64,000 bases of DNA from Elusimicrobiaceae bacterium (GCA_017468055.1 JAFUJU010000025.1:1-64000); one strand, 5' to 3'. Shown: positions 25,419 through 35,813, numbered from the stretch's first letter. Notes: generated by a model not told the origin, from the letters alone. Numbers and translations are program-made.

Positions 25419-25454
25419 ATCAACCTCTTTTTGGTCCAATTTTTACTACGAAAA

Positions 25455-25482
25455 ATTGTACCAAAAAAAAAAAACAAGTCAA
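25455..25482 (-). promoter_or_regulatory. Poly-T-spacer pilin promoter, second type
   Basis: Minus strand: TTGACT, TG, twelve T, GG, TACAAT. The flanks differ from the CG/GC type. The short region between -10 and ATG (36 bases) holds an inverted repeat (CAATTTTT and AAAAATTG) that starts inside the -10, and lacks the conserved leader of the other type. Confidence 0.82.
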
Positions 25483-25540
25483 CCCCAGCGCACTTTTCCG
25501 ACGAGAAACGACCAAAAAGAAAAAGCCTTCATTAAGCATA

Positions 25541-25578
25541 AAAAAACCGCCCTGCTAAAAAAGCAGAGCGGTTTTTTG
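25541..25578 (-). terminator. Terminator of the envelope operon
   Basis: 16-bp stem with one mismatch (AAAAAACCGCCCTGCT and AGCAGAGCGGTTTTTT). Confidence 0.8.
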
Positions 25579-25591
25579 TGTTATTTTCAAC

Positions 25592-27121
25592 CTAAATTAC
25601 TTTCTTTTCTTGCAGCATCTCTTTGACGGTTTTAAATACATCATCTACCGTAATCAAGCGCATACATTTAAAATGCCCTTTCGGACATTTCTTACCGCCG
25701 TGCAGCGCACAGGGGCGGCAATCTAAGCCTTTCACTTCAATCACACGACTGTCAGATCCGTACGGGAAGAAGCCCAGCTCACGGGTGGTAGGACCAAATA
25801 TACCCAGAGTCGGCACACCAAAGGCCGTGGCAATGTGCATCGGGCCGGAATCATTGGTGATGAAAAGTTTAAAATGTCCCATCAAGGCCATCAAATCAGA
25901 CAAGCTGGTCTTGCCACACAAACTGGCACAATGGCCATTGGAAAGCTGGCAAATCTTTTCACCCAGATCTGCATCGCTTCTTCCGCCGACGATTACCGCC
26001 TGCAGTTTCAGTTCTGTCTGAATCCGACTGATCAGCTCCACATAATTTTCAGCCGGCCAGCATTTCGTCGCCCAAGCAGACCCCGGATGAATCCCGATCA
26101 GGGTTTTTCCTTCCAGATTAAAGTCTTTCATCAGGCGCGCCACATTTTCTTCGGCGCTGGGGGCATAGCGCATATTCAATTTTTCGGCTTTGAAGTTTTC
26201 TTTTACAATACCATGTAACAAAGATAAGTTGCGCTCCACATCATGCACCATCCAGTTAAACGGAACGGTTTTGGTGTACAAAAACCACCCTTCACTGGAA
26301 GTAAACCCGATACGTATGGGCACCCCGCTGAGCCAAGCAATTAATGCACTGCGGAAACTGCGGTGCGGCACGAGCAAAATATCCACTCCGGCTTTTTTAA
26401 TGGCTTGGGCCGTTTTCCACACACCGGCAATTTTATTCCAACCTTTTTTATCGTTTAAAATAATTTCGTCCACTTCTTTCATCGGGCGGAAAATATCGTC
26501 CGTTTGCGGGCGGGTAATGACCAAAATTTTAGCATCGGGGAACAGCTTAGCAGTTTTTTGCACGAGCGGAGTTGTCAGAACGCTGTCTCCGATAAAAGAA
26601 GTTTGGAAAATGGCAATTTTATTAATTTTTTTGCCGTCCAAATTTGCATTTTTATACGCCCAATCGCTCAGTTCCGGTTTTTTGTGCACTATCGGCACGT
26701 CCCATTGTTTCAAGACTTCCAAATACCGCTCCAAGGTATGTTTTTCCAACACTGGAGAATTCTTTTTAAAACGCACATACATGCGGCGAGCGACGGGATT
26801 TTTGCAATAACGCAATTTATTGGGAATATGACTAAACAGGCCGATTAAAATGCTTTTTAAATTGGCATGCAAATCTAAGAAATGGGTAAAATGACCGGCG
26901 CGCACTTGGCGGATATTTCCCCAAAGGTTTTTCTTAGCCACCATAATTTCATCAATATCGGGGTGACCGGCCAATACTTGGGCAAACTGAGGTTTGACAA
27001 GCAGTGTAATATGGCTGTTAGGCCATTTGGCTTTCAGGTTCTTGTACACCGGAGAGGACAACACAATATCCCCTAAGGAGGACAGACGAACCACTAATAT
27101 TTTAGGTTGTTTTTCGTTCAT
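25592..27121 (-). CDS. Heptosyltransferase (GT9) fused to an extra N-terminal GT9 half
   Basis: 509 residues, against about 350 for one GT9 enzyme. Residues 1-165 look like the N-terminal Rossmann half of a heptosyltransferase (KILVVRLSSLGDIVLSSPVYKNL). A complete second enzyme follows from about 168 (IAIFQTSFIGDSVLTTPLVQ), with the donor-site half GIHPGSAWATKCWP, FITNDSGPMHIATAFGVPTLGIFGP and a cysteine-rich end (CRPCALHGGKKCPKGHFKCM). Probably adds heptose to the lipid A-Kdo core. Overlaps waaA by 20 bases. Confidence 0.85.
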   Translation of the reverse strand: MNEKQPKILVVRLSSLGDIVLSSPVYKNLKAKWPNSHITLLVKPQFAQVLAGHPDIDEIMVAKKNLWGNIRQVRAGHFTHFLDLHANLKSILIGLFSHIPNKLRYCKNPVARRMYVRFKKNSPVLEKHTLERYLEVLKQWDVPIVHKKPELSDWAYKNANLDGKKINKIAIFQTSFIGDSVLTTPLVQKTAKLFPDAKILVITRPQTDDIFRPMKEVDEIILNDKKGWNKIAGVWKTAQAIKKAGVDILLVPHRSFRSALIAWLSGVPIRIGFTSSEGWFLYTKTVPFNWMVHDVERNLSLLHGIVKENFKAEKLNMRYAPSAEENVARLMKDFNLEGKTLIGIHPGSAWATKCWPAENYVELISRIQTELKLQAVIVGGRSDADLGEKICQLSNGHCASLCGKTSLSDLMALMGHFKLFITNDSGPMHIATAFGVPTLGIFGPTTRELGFFPYGSDSRVIEVKGLDCRPCALHGGKKCPKGHFKCMRLITVDDVFKTVKEMLQEKKVI

Positions 27122-28382
27122 AATCTTTTACAGCTCCCATAATGTTTTGGGTGGCTCCTTTAAAACTCAGAGCCGTTTGCCGCGCTTTGGCGGCCATGTT
27201 TTCCAGCCCGGCCGAATCCTTACACAAACGCAGTACCGTGGCTTTCAAATTGGTTGCATCTACTAATACCCCACCGCCGGAAGCAAGCAAAGCATGGGCC
27301 GTGTCCGGCGTATTATAAAAACTCTTTCCAAATAAAACTGTTTTGCCCAAAATGGCCGGCTCCAGTAAATTATGCGCCCCACGCGGAGCAATACTTCCGC
27401 CCACAAAAGACAAAGCAGCACAAGCATACAAAGATTGCAGAAAGCCCATTGTATCGGCACACAAAAGGACCGTATTTTTAGGAAATTTCTTTTCACTGAG
27501 TAAGGCAAAAGGCAATTTTTGATGTTGCAAATTCGCTTTAATTTCTTCTTTTCTTTCCAGATGACGGGGCGCAAAAATAACTTTAATGCCGGCATCTGCC
27601 CAAACGGGAGCCGCTTTCAAAATCAGTTCTTCTTCCACCGGATGTGTACTTCCGCAAACCAGAATAAGATTATCCTGCCAACCCAATTTTTTTATCAAAG
27701 CGTTCACTTCTTTTAATTTGGCGGGACGGTCATTGAGTGTGTCGTATTTTACGTTCCCGCAGACCGCAATATTTTCCCTGGCCAGCCCCAAGCTGGCATA
27801 ACGTTTGGCGGCATCTTCATCCTGCATGGCGCCCAAAGCAATCTGCTTAAACAGCATATTAAAAAGCGGTTTTACCCAAAGATAGGCCCGCGTACTCTTT
27901 TGAGAAATACGGGCATTGACCAACATCACAGGCACCCCCGCCTTTTGCGCGGCATAAAGCATATTGGGCCATATTTCCCGCTCCACCACAAACAAGCGGT
28001 GAGGGGCGGCCACGTGTACAAAACGGCGGCTAAACGGATAAAAATCCAGCGGGGCCAATAAGGCTTTTTTAATGTCGGCATTTTTGGCAGCCTCGGCACG
28101 GCCTGCCACTGTGCTGGTGGTGACAATCACTTCTTTTTGATAAAAGGATTTAAGTTGCTTGATGAGTGTTTGGACAGATTTCACTTCTCCCACACTGGCA
28201 CAATGGATCCATAAAGCCCCCTGTGGAACTTCGCCTTGTTTCTCCAAAGCAAAACGCTCTTGCAGTTCTTGCCACAGGGTCTTAAGTACACGTCTGCGTG
28301 CCGAAAACACAAACCCCAGCAACACACCCAGTGCGGCAAACGGAAAAGCCAAGTTGGTTAAAAGCAATAAAAATTTGCCCAT
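27102..28382 (-). CDS. waaA: 3-deoxy-D-manno-octulosonic acid transferase
   Basis: 426 residues. N-terminal membrane anchor, then a GT30 domain with WIHCASVGEVKSV (acceptor site), VEREIWPNML, PVMLVNARIS, VCGNVKYD and the C-terminal GGSIAPRGAHNLLEPAILGK. Transfers Kdo to lipid A precursors at the inner membrane. TATAAT (28390-28395) ends seven bases before the ATG and no ribosome binding site is visible, so it may also have its own leaderless start inside the operon. Confidence 0.93.
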   Translation of the reverse strand: MGKFLLLLTNLAFPFAALGVLLGFVFSARRRVLKTLWQELQERFALEKQGEVPQGALWIHCASVGEVKSVQTLIKQLKSFYQKEVIVTTSTVAGRAEAAKNADIKKALLAPLDFYPFSRRFVHVAAPHRLFVVEREIWPNMLYAAQKAGVPVMLVNARISQKSTRAYLWVKPLFNMLFKQIALGAMQDEDAAKRYASLGLARENIAVCGNVKYDTLNDRPAKLKEVNALIKKLGWQDNLILVCGSTHPVEEELILKAAPVWADAGIKVIFAPRHLERKEEIKANLQHQKLPFALLSEKKFPKNTVLLCADTMGFLQSLYACAALSFVGGSIAPRGAHNLLEPAILGKTVLFGKSFYNTPDTAHALLASGGGVLVDATNLKATVLRLCKDSAGLENMAAKARQTALSFKGATQNIMGAVKDYERKTT

Positions 28383-28427
28383 ATATTCTATTATATTATT
28401 TTTGCCTGCCTACGCGGGGCTTTTATC

Positions 28428-29174
28428 CTATATTTCACGGGCCAAAGTATATGCCATCACTTTTTTGGCTCCCGCTTTTTTTAAGGCTTCGGCACAACCT
28501 TCCAACGTAGCCCCCGTAGTGGCCACATCATCTATTAATAAAATAATTTTTCCTTTCACCTCTTTTGGCAACACACACTCAAAAGCACCGCTCATATTTT
28601 TCAGTCTCCCTTCCCGTCCGAAACGGGTTTGGCTGGGTGTATTTCTTACCCTGCGCAACAACTGCGTGTTGACGGGTAAATTTCTTTTTTCAGCCAGCGC
28701 CACTGCCAAAAGCTCCGCTTGATTGTAACCGCGTTTTCTTAATTTTTTACGATGCAACGGAACCGGCACTAAGATTTGGCTTTCTGCCAATTCCGGATAA
28801 ATGGCCCAATAGCGGGCCATAAGTGTTGCCAAGAAATTAGCCAAATAAGATTGGTCCGCGTATTTAAAAGCATGGACTAAAGACCTTATCTGCGGACCGA
28901 AAACAACAGAAGAGCGAATAATTTTACATTTAAAAATTTTTCCTTTTGTACCGCGGCATTGGTAACAATGTGCTCCGCCATCCGGCAGAGGTTTTCCGCA
29001 ACGTTGGCAATATAAAGGCCCAACGTCCTTAATGGCCTTCAAACAAGAAGTGCACAAAGGTTCTGTTGTCTCCGGTGATAAATCACGCCGGCAGCTGTAG
29101 CAAGTATTTGGGAAAAATACATGCCATAATATTTTTTTGAGTTTGGAAAAAAAATTAGAATTGAACCGTAACAT
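28428..29174 (-). CDS. comF: ComF-family phosphoribosyltransferase-like protein
   Basis: 248 residues. N-terminal zinc ribbon (CYSCRRDL, CTSC, CQRCGKPL, CYQC) and a C-terminal PRTase domain with the PRPP loop IILLIDDVATTGATL. Named after a Bacillus competence protein; widely found in transformable and other bacteria. Its first 20 bases overlap the end of the SprA-like gene. Possible link to DNA uptake through type IV pili, given the many pilins here, is an inference. Confidence 0.88.
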   Translation of the reverse strand: MLRFNSNFFSKLKKILWHVFFPNTCYSCRRDLSPETTEPLCTSCLKAIKDVGPLYCQRCGKPLPDGGAHCYQCRGTKGKIFKCKIIRSSVVFGPQIRSLVHAFKYADQSYLANFLATLMARYWAIYPELAESQILVPVPLHRKKLRKRGYNQAELLAVALAEKRNLPVNTQLLRRVRNTPSQTRFGREGRLKNMSGAFECVLPKEVKGKIILLIDDVATTGATLEGCAEALKKAGAKKVMAYTLAREI

Positions 29175-32100
29175 TGGCTGCCAAATTATATGCCATATAG
29201 TCTTCCGTGGCTACATACGCATGGTTAAGCCACGTTACCCCGCCCGCCACATTTAAGCGCAAGTTTTGGGAGAGTTCATAATCCAAAGAAGAAATAATGT
29301 CCAACTTATCGTAATTATCTTTTACTTCTACCGGAGATTCCTTTTGTGTATAAGACAATGTCGTATTCCAAATCACACGGTTGGTGGCATTGTACATACG
29401 GTTGATAAAAGGCAGTTTTACACCGCGTGGCAAGTTAAAGTCCAAACGGATATTCAAACTGGGAGTAAATTCCGTACTGCTTTGGCTCAGCTGCCCGCGT
29501 ACCAGCCGTTTTTCATATTTCCCATATAAAACCTTAGGGGTAAAACGCCAGTTACCCAGATAAAAAGAAGTTTGTGCAGAGAAATCCTCTCCGTTTATTT
29601 CTTCCAAGCTTTCTCCCGCCTTCAAATCCTCTTTCCAACTGTCCTGCTTGTCATACATTAACACCGTATCAAAAAAGTTAAAAAGCAAGAAGCGCAAATC
29701 TCCGCCATACTTGCGTTCCATTTTTTCATCACTGCCAAGCGTACGGTTTTCCACTTTGCTATAGCGCAGTTTTAAGTTAGTGGAGTTCACCCAACGCCCT
29801 CCGTAAAAGAATTTTTCCAAATCGGAAATGGAAATCACCGCATCAGGCAAGGTCATACTCTTGGTTTCATACTCGGTGCCTGTTTGGTTGTTTTGCTGGG
29901 TACTGTGGGTAAAGTTGTTCAAAAAGGATATCGTTTTTAAGGGGGCCAATTGTCCGCCCAAATCATAGGCAGCTAGCGGCGTCCAACGTTGAGAAGAAGT
30001 AATAGTATCGCGCAAAATCAAACTTTGCCGACTGGAATATTTACCGGTACCGGACAGGGAAGAGCGGATCCACAATTCCTTTTTGGCATCAAAGTCTTCA
30101 TCTACGTAATTCCAAGAGTCCGCGTCCTGCATACGATAACTGGAAGAGATAACAAAGTTTTTAAACAGTTTGCTCTTGGGCATGATTTCATTGCCGTTTA
30201 ATGTCAAAGAAATACCGCCGTCAGCATTACGGTTCAAGCTTTTTAGTTCTCCCGCTTCAAAGGTTGTTTCATCGGTCTTTCCTTTGTTAAATACCTTGGC
30301 TACCAAATTATTAGTTTCTGTAGTAGCAATACTATAACTAAGGGAAGGAGCTAACCATTTGGCAATGCGCCACGTACTGTTAAAGCCCGCATTTTGATTC
30401 ATTCCTTTGGGATAGTGGCGGTGATAAATGTCAGCAGAATCGTTATGTTGAGTGCGCTCTTCTTTACTTTGCGTCAAACTATAAGAAGGGGTAAAGTTAA
30501 AATTTTTGTGTGGCTCATAGGTCATTTTCAAGTTCATGCGCTGGGTTTGCTCTTGGGTATTATAGTTACTCTCCGAATGCATTTCTTGCGCGTAATCAAT
30601 CTTGGTATCCGTAAAAGAATAGCCGGCATTGATATTTTTGAAGGCACCTTTTGTCTCATGGGTTAAGGTAACAGCATAGGTTTGGGCCTTGTCTTTACGT
30701 TTCATCAAATCATAATCTACCTGATCCATGGTGTACTGCAAACCGATTTTCGGTAAATTGTTTTTGATAAAATCACCGCGCACCAAAGCCTGTTGCCGCT
30801 CCACAGATCCTTTATCCAACGTGCTAATCGTGTTATAATCAGTCGTGTCGGCAATGTTGGGGGTAACGGTGGTACTGCGATTAAACGTAGCCTCCATGGG
30901 GAAATGTTTAAATTTATCTACTTTCAAGAAATATTCTTCTTCCGTTATTTCTTGGTCTTTAGACACGGTTAACGGTGTTTCAAAATCTCCGTCCATATAT
31001 TTATATTTAGCCCCGGCACTCCCCCAACCGTTCAGGCGCACGGCCCCGTCTACCTTGTAGGCAGTTCCTTCGGTGGTAATAGCTTCTGCCAAGTGAATCA
31101 CATTAAGCCACACGGACCCGCTTCCTCCCCCGTTATATGTTTCTTCGCCGGTTCCTTCGTCCATTTGTGAAGTGGCAGAAATACCGGCCATAATCATACT
31201 GACCTTTTTGAAATTCATCACCCCGCCGCTTTGACGCACATTACGTACTTCCACACCATAATCAGCCGGAGAAGCATTTTCAAATGCATCGGTAATACCG
31301 TCTCCGTTTTTATCCACCATTTTTAAGGTAATCAGGCGCCAAGTACCTTTGCCTTGCCCCAAAGGAACAATAATTTTGTCATAGTTTTGGTCCGTACCTA
31401 CTTTTAAGAAAAATTCCGCACCGGCATTTTCTTCGTTATTATGCAGTAAGAAACGGAACTCTTTGTGTTGGGTAAAGTCCATAGTTTTGAAGTTACGGTT
31501 GGCAAACAAGGTATCCCTATCCCCGACGGTAATATCTTTGTAAGTCAGGTTTAAAGATTGGTCCATGACGTTAGCGCTGTCACTTTGTTTTTTGTAATTA
31601 GCCACTGAGCCATACAACTCATTAAACACTTGTAAACCGTCTCCGGTGTTAGGGCTGAAAATGGGCACATAGTTGGTATTATCTACATTATTGATACCGG
31701 AAACAGCAAATTTGTTAGGGTCGGTGTCTTCTTGCGGATTCCAGGCCGTACCTGCCAAAGCCACATTAGCGATTTTAACCGTACCTTTCAGTTTACCCTC
31801 CGCTTTCATTTCATTGGTTAATTTCAGTGTAATACGCAAGTGACGCACCGCATTCCAACGACTTTTATCATCCACGGTAAGCGGCGTGCTGAATGTTCTC
31901 CAACCGTCATAAGAAAGAGCATTATCCGGCATACCGTTAATTGCCACTCCTCCGTAACCGAAATGCCCGCCAACGCTTCCGTCTTCTTCATCATATTTTC
32001 CGTTGTGGTTTAGATCTTGACTGTCAATACGCCCGTTGGGCTGCCGTTCGGGATTGTAGATATTTCTGGTAAAAGGGTCAAAACGTTGCAATGTTTTATC

Positions 32101-34557
32101 CGGGTTGGTAAACCACCACCCGCGGTCTTCATTGGGGGATAAAGTTTCCAGACAGTTCACATCTTCGGTTTTGGGAGAAGAAGTATCCGGATTACAAGCC
32201 GTGTACATACCGTAAGAATTGGAAACCAAACCGGATGGAACATCTATCGGGTTGGCCGAATCAGAATATTCACTGATATTCCCAAAAGTAACGTCCAATT
32301 GCGGGGCCGCCACACCGCTTCCTTCTCCCAAAGCGGTTAATTCAAAGGATGTTTTATCCGACAAGTCCACCCCACTATCACTCAACGGGTAAACAATGGA
32401 AATTTCATCATGGTCCGTAAAGCTGCCCATATTAGTCGTTTGAGGCTTGGTAAAATCATAATTAATGACTAATACCTGTTGTTTTTCATTATACGTACCG
32501 ATTGCATTGGGATTAATTTCCAGCATGGGAAGTTCCTGCGTGTCCCAAGAAACGGAGTCTAAGAAAGAGGGCTTTCCATTGGGGTTGGCGGCGATGTTCC
32601 AATCATAAAATACACGGCTTCCGCCCACTTGGACATTGGCATCGTTCATGCTGTCTATCATTGCGTAGCCATATACGTTTTCATTCTTTTTACTCTTGGC
32701 TACTTCTGCACCAAAATCCACCGCCAAATTGTTGGTTACTTGGATATCTTTGGCGTTAATATCTGCTCCGTAGACGAGCAAATCTTTGGCATAGTTGCCC
32801 ACTTGCGGTACTGTTTGGGGTTTATCCCACCCTTCTTTTAATACTGTCGTTCCTAATTTCACTTTGTCAAACAGTTTATAGTCCAAACGGCCCCCGATGA
32901 GGGAGTTATTGGAGTCAGATCCGTTGGTGGTATCATAGGATATGTCAATAACGGCATTTTCAGTAATCATATCCCCTTTATAAAAAGTAATAAAGCCGGA
33001 GGTATAGTCAATATAATAGTCATTATTGCGCTGTAACTGACGGCCGTTAAGTTTTACAGATTCGGACTCCACCACCATGTCTGCTTCCACAAAATAGGTT
33101 TTGACGGTGGAGGTATATTCCACCTTAAAGGTGCGGTTTTTGGAGGAAACAGGCGTGGTATTATACAGCCCGCGGTCATCAGTCATACGGCTTTGCAGTT
33201 CAAAAATACCTCTGTCAAAATCCATATCTATGGTAGTGGGATAAATTTGTTTGGGGTTGGCCCTGCTGCCTACTTCCTGACCGTTGGCATCCAACAAGGT
33301 AAGAATAAAGTTTCCTTTCCCGTTATCGCGCGTAATCTGTTGTGCGCCCACGGAATAAAAAGTTTTCATTTCCAGCTGATACCCTGCTTCCGTATTTAGC
33401 GCAATCGGTTTTTCGTTTTCGGTTTTAATGATATAGGGTTCGTTTTGATTGGGGCTAAGCCATTTACCTGCCGCATTTTGATAGTTCACCGCTATCACAC
33501 TGGCGGCGGTTTGAGCTTTGGCAAAGCGAATGATACCACGGCTATAATCTACCGTATAATCTACACCGCGCTGTAAAAGCTTAAATTTGGCCGGATAAGT
33601 AACCGTCGGCTCTTTATAGTCGCGCGCCGTTAGGGATATAGGCACATAATCGCCGTCTGTCGTGTTGGTGTACAAATACACTTCTTCGGTTCCGGGGGAA
33701 ATATTGCCCATATCGCTTCCCCAAGCGGAGTCCACACCCACGTTTGTACCAAAAGTTAAATCATAGTACGTGCGCCGGATGTAATCAATATCCGCAATAG
33801 ATACAATTTCAAATACACTGCTTCCTACGAATTGCTTTTGTTTGCTGGAACCCTTGGTTTGGCTGCCGATGATGCGCAAATCCAAATCTTTGTGTTGCAA
33901 ATGCACTTTTGCACCGAAAAGCTGCTTTTGATAGGCGATAAATTCCGTCTGAGGCAAAGACAAATTAATATCCCCGAACTCCGCTAACTGCACTAATTCG
34001 CCTGTTTTACCGCGGTAGGCCACTGACAATGTTTTTTCTTCTTCACGCTTATCATCATAGTCAATATCCACAAAAATGCGGTCCAAAATTTTACCTTGCA
34101 TTTTAATTTGCATTTCCTGTTGCATTTCAAAATTGCGGATATTTCTTTCTTCTATATCATTGTTGGCATCTTCCATGTAACGTTTGGCGTCCATTTTCAC
34201 CCCTACGACGTAGCGGCCGGTTAACGCAATATTCGTGCCGTAAATAGGCAAGGAAAGGGTGGGGTTTAACAGGGTTAAGTCCGGTATCGGCTCCGGCTCT
34301 TTGTCCAAGGCATAATCCCCTTCCACCGCTGTTACTGCCTGACGCCAAAATTCATTGGTGTATTTAAGCAGTTGGGCATCATCGGGGGCTTCTTTGATAA
34401 TCAGTTCCTCTTCCGCTTGGGCTTTGCGCTCGTCTTCAAAAATGTCATAGCGGTCCCGATCCACCAACGTGTAAGGCAGCGTTTCGGCCTGCAAATACGA
34501 GCCGAAAACCAGATGGGGGATTAAAAAAAGACATAACAGCAACCGTGCGGTTTTCAT
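29155..34557 (-). CDS. Giant outer-membrane protein, SprA-like
   Basis: 1800 residues with a signal peptide (cleavage near residue 24). Residues about 90-230 (PIYGTNIALTGRY, MQGKILDRIFVDIDYD, LVQLAEFGDINLSLP, QLFGAKVHLQHKDLDLRIIGSQ) match in order the features I recall for the N-terminal domain of SprA, the type 9 secretion translocon of Bacteroidota. Many beta-strand repeats follow, and the end is aromatic (AANVTVQF), as in barrel proteins. At 1800 residues it is shorter than SprA (about 2400). The product is likely a large outer-membrane channel. First gene of an operon with comF, waaA and the heptosyltransferase. Confidence 0.7.
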   Translation of the reverse strand: MKTARLLLCLFLIPHLVFGSYLQAETLPYTLVDRDRYDIFEDERKAQAEEELIIKEAPDDAQLLKYTNEFWRQAVTAVEGDYALDKEPEPIPDLTLLNPTLSLPIYGTNIALTGRYVVGVKMDAKRYMEDANNDIEERNIRNFEMQQEMQIKMQGKILDRIFVDIDYDDKREEEKTLSVAYRGKTGELVQLAEFGDINLSLPQTEFIAYQKQLFGAKVHLQHKDLDLRIIGSQTKGSSKQKQFVGSSVFEIVSIADIDYIRRTYYDLTFGTNVGVDSAWGSDMGNISPGTEEVYLYTNTTDGDYVPISLTARDYKEPTVTYPAKFKLLQRGVDYTVDYSRGIIRFAKAQTAASVIAVNYQNAAGKWLSPNQNEPYIIKTENEKPIALNTEAGYQLEMKTFYSVGAQQITRDNGKGNFILTLLDANGQEVGSRANPKQIYPTTIDMDFDRGIFELQSRMTDDRGLYNTTPVSSKNRTFKVEYTSTVKTYFVEADMVVESESVKLNGRQLQRNNDYYIDYTSGFITFYKGDMITENAVIDISYDTTNGSDSNNSLIGGRLDYKLFDKVKLGTTVLKEGWDKPQTVPQVGNYAKDLLVYGADINAKDIQVTNNLAVDFGAEVAKSKKNENVYGYAMIDSMNDANVQVGGSRVFYDWNIAANPNGKPSFLDSVSWDTQELPMLEINPNAIGTYNEKQQVLVINYDFTKPQTTNMGSFTDHDEISIVYPLSDSGVDLSDKTSFELTALGEGSGVAAPQLDVTFGNISEYSDSANPIDVPSGLVSNSYGMYTACNPDTSSPKTEDVNCLETLSPNEDRGWWFTNPDKTLQRFDPFTRNIYNPERQPNGRIDSQDLNHNGKYDEEDGSVGGHFGYGGVAINGMPDNALSYDGWRTFSTPLTVDDKSRWNAVRHLRITLKLTNEMKAEGKLKGTVKIANVALAGTAWNPQEDTDPNKFAVSGINNVDNTNYVPIFSPNTGDGLQVFNELYGSVANYKKQSDSANVMDQSLNLTYKDITVGDRDTLFANRNFKTMDFTQHKEFRFLLHNNEENAGAEFFLKVGTDQNYDKIIVPLGQGKGTWRLITLKMVDKNGDGITDAFENASPADYGVEVRNVRQSGGVMNFKKVSMIMAGISATSQMDEGTGEETYNGGGSGSVWLNVIHLAEAITTEGTAYKVDGAVRLNGWGSAGAKYKYMDGDFETPLTVSKDQEITEEEYFLKVDKFKHFPMEATFNRSTTVTPNIADTTDYNTISTLDKGSVERQQALVRGDFIKNNLPKIGLQYTMDQVDYDLMKRKDKAQTYAVTLTHETKGAFKNINAGYSFTDTKIDYAQEMHSESNYNTQEQTQRMNLKMTYEPHKNFNFTPSYSLTQSKEERTQHNDSADIYHRHYPKGMNQNAGFNSTWRIAKWLAPSLSYSIATTETNNLVAKVFNKGKTDETTFEAGELKSLNRNADGGISLTLNGNEIMPKSKLFKNFVISSSYRMQDADSWNYVDEDFDAKKELWIRSSLSGTGKYSSRQSLILRDTITSSQRWTPLAAYDLGGQLAPLKTISFLNNFTHSTQQNNQTGTEYETKSMTLPDAVISISDLEKFFYGGRWVNSTNLKLRYSKVENRTLGSDEKMERKYGGDLRFLLFNFFDTVLMYDKQDSWKEDLKAGESLEEINGEDFSAQTSFYLGNWRFTPKVLYGKYEKRLVRGQLSQSSTEFTPSLNIRLDFNLPRGVKLPFINRMYNATNRVIWNTTLSYTQKESPVEVKDNYDKLDIISSLDYELSQNLRLNVAGGVTWLNHAYVATEDYMAYNLAANVTVQF

Positions 34558-34709
34558 AAGACGGTAAAAAACCTCATTCTTTCATTGTATAATATTTGCC
34601 TGCTTGTCCACGGTAATATGGGGTTATTTTTCAAATGCTTAAAAAAGAGTAGTTCCGTTTGATATTTTTGCCCGCCCTCAGGCTGATATTTGTTAGAATA
34701 AAACTATCT

Positions 34710-35813
34710 ATGAATTTTGTACGTTCCGGTATTTTTACGCGTTACATTGCCAAAACACTGCTGACCTTTTTTATCGGGGTGGTGGGGATTTTGATGTTTG
34801 TCATTTTCATGAACCATTTTATCCGCATTATGGAAATGGCCATGAACTATGGCACCAGTTGGTGGTGGATTGCATCTTCTTTACTTAGCGTATTGCCCAA
34901 TGTTTTCACGATGGCCGCACCGATGGCGTTTCAAATTGCAGTCCTCTTAACGCTAACCAGCATGAGCGAACAAGGGGAGCTGATTGCGTTGCGGGCGGCC
35001 GGATTTTCCTTTAAAGAAATTGTCAAACCGATGCTTTTTTGTGCCATTGGCTTGGTGGTGGTGCTTTTTTTCTCTTCCAACTGGCTGACACCGCGCAGTT
35101 ACCAACGTATGCTAAACTTGCGTGAAGAAGCCAGACAAAAAATTACTAAAGTAACCCTAGAGCCCAAAACGTTTTTGAATTTAGGCGAATGGGACTTGTA
35201 CTTGGAAGATTTAGACGAAGTAACTGATTTGGCCAAGCAAATTCATTTAATCCGCAAAAACGACGATGATGCGTTAAGCACAAAAGTAAATGCCAGCTCC
35301 GGAAAGGTTATTTTGACAGATAAAGCCATCGGCCTGCAGCTGCAAAACGGTCAAATGCAACGCATTGATTCCAAAGACCCCACCGCCATTATTGCCGCCA
35401 ATTTTGATAATTACACCATGCATATTTCCCTCACCAGAGACCATAAACGCAGCCAGCGCGTAGCGGAGCGAACCACAACCAAAATTTTCCGCATGATCCG
35501 CCAAGGACGCATGACCCCGGAGGAAAAAGCAGAATACCGCACCGAGGTCAGCACCCGCAATGTAATGGCTTTTGCACCGATTATTCTGCTATTTGTCAGC
35601 TGTCCGCTGGGGTTTTCTTTAGGAAAGCGTTCCAACAAAGGGTGGGGCATGCTTTTTAGTGTAATCATTATTTTTGTATTTTACTTACTGATGACCCTGG
35701 GGCTAAGCTTGGGGGAAAAGTATGCATGGCTGTCTTATCCGGGGCCGTGGTTGCCGATGTTTATCGGAGCGGGGGCCGCGTGGTATCTATGGAAAAAGAG
35801 GTTGAACATTTAA
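34710..35813 (+). CDS. lptF: LPS export permease LptF
   Basis: About 367 residues of the YjgP/YjgQ family: two membrane segments near the N-terminus, a periplasmic beta-jellyroll (about 130-265) and more membrane segments at the end. Together with LptG and an LptB ATPase (not in the window) it extracts LPS from the inner membrane. The ATG at 34710 (MNFVRSGIFTRYIAKTLL) is preferred to an upstream TTG. TAGAAT lies ten bases before it and there is no clear ribosome binding site. Assignment as F rather than G follows gene order. Confidence 0.88.
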   Translation: MNFVRSGIFTRYIAKTLLTFFIGVVGILMFVIFMNHFIRIMEMAMNYGTSWWWIASSLLSVLPNVFTMAAPMAFQIAVLLTLTSMSEQGELIALRAAGFSFKEIVKPMLFCAIGLVVVLFFSSNWLTPRSYQRMLNLREEARQKITKVTLEPKTFLNLGEWDLYLEDLDEVTDLAKQIHLIRKNDDDALSTKVNASSGKVILTDKAIGLQLQNGQMQRIDSKDPTAIIAANFDNYTMHISLTRDHKRSQRVAERTTTKIFRMIRQGRMTPEEKAEYRTEVSTRNVMAFAPIILLFVSCPLGFSLGKRSNKGWGMLFSVIIIFVFYLLMTLGLSLGEKYAWLSYPGPWLPMFIGAGAAWYLWKKRLNI

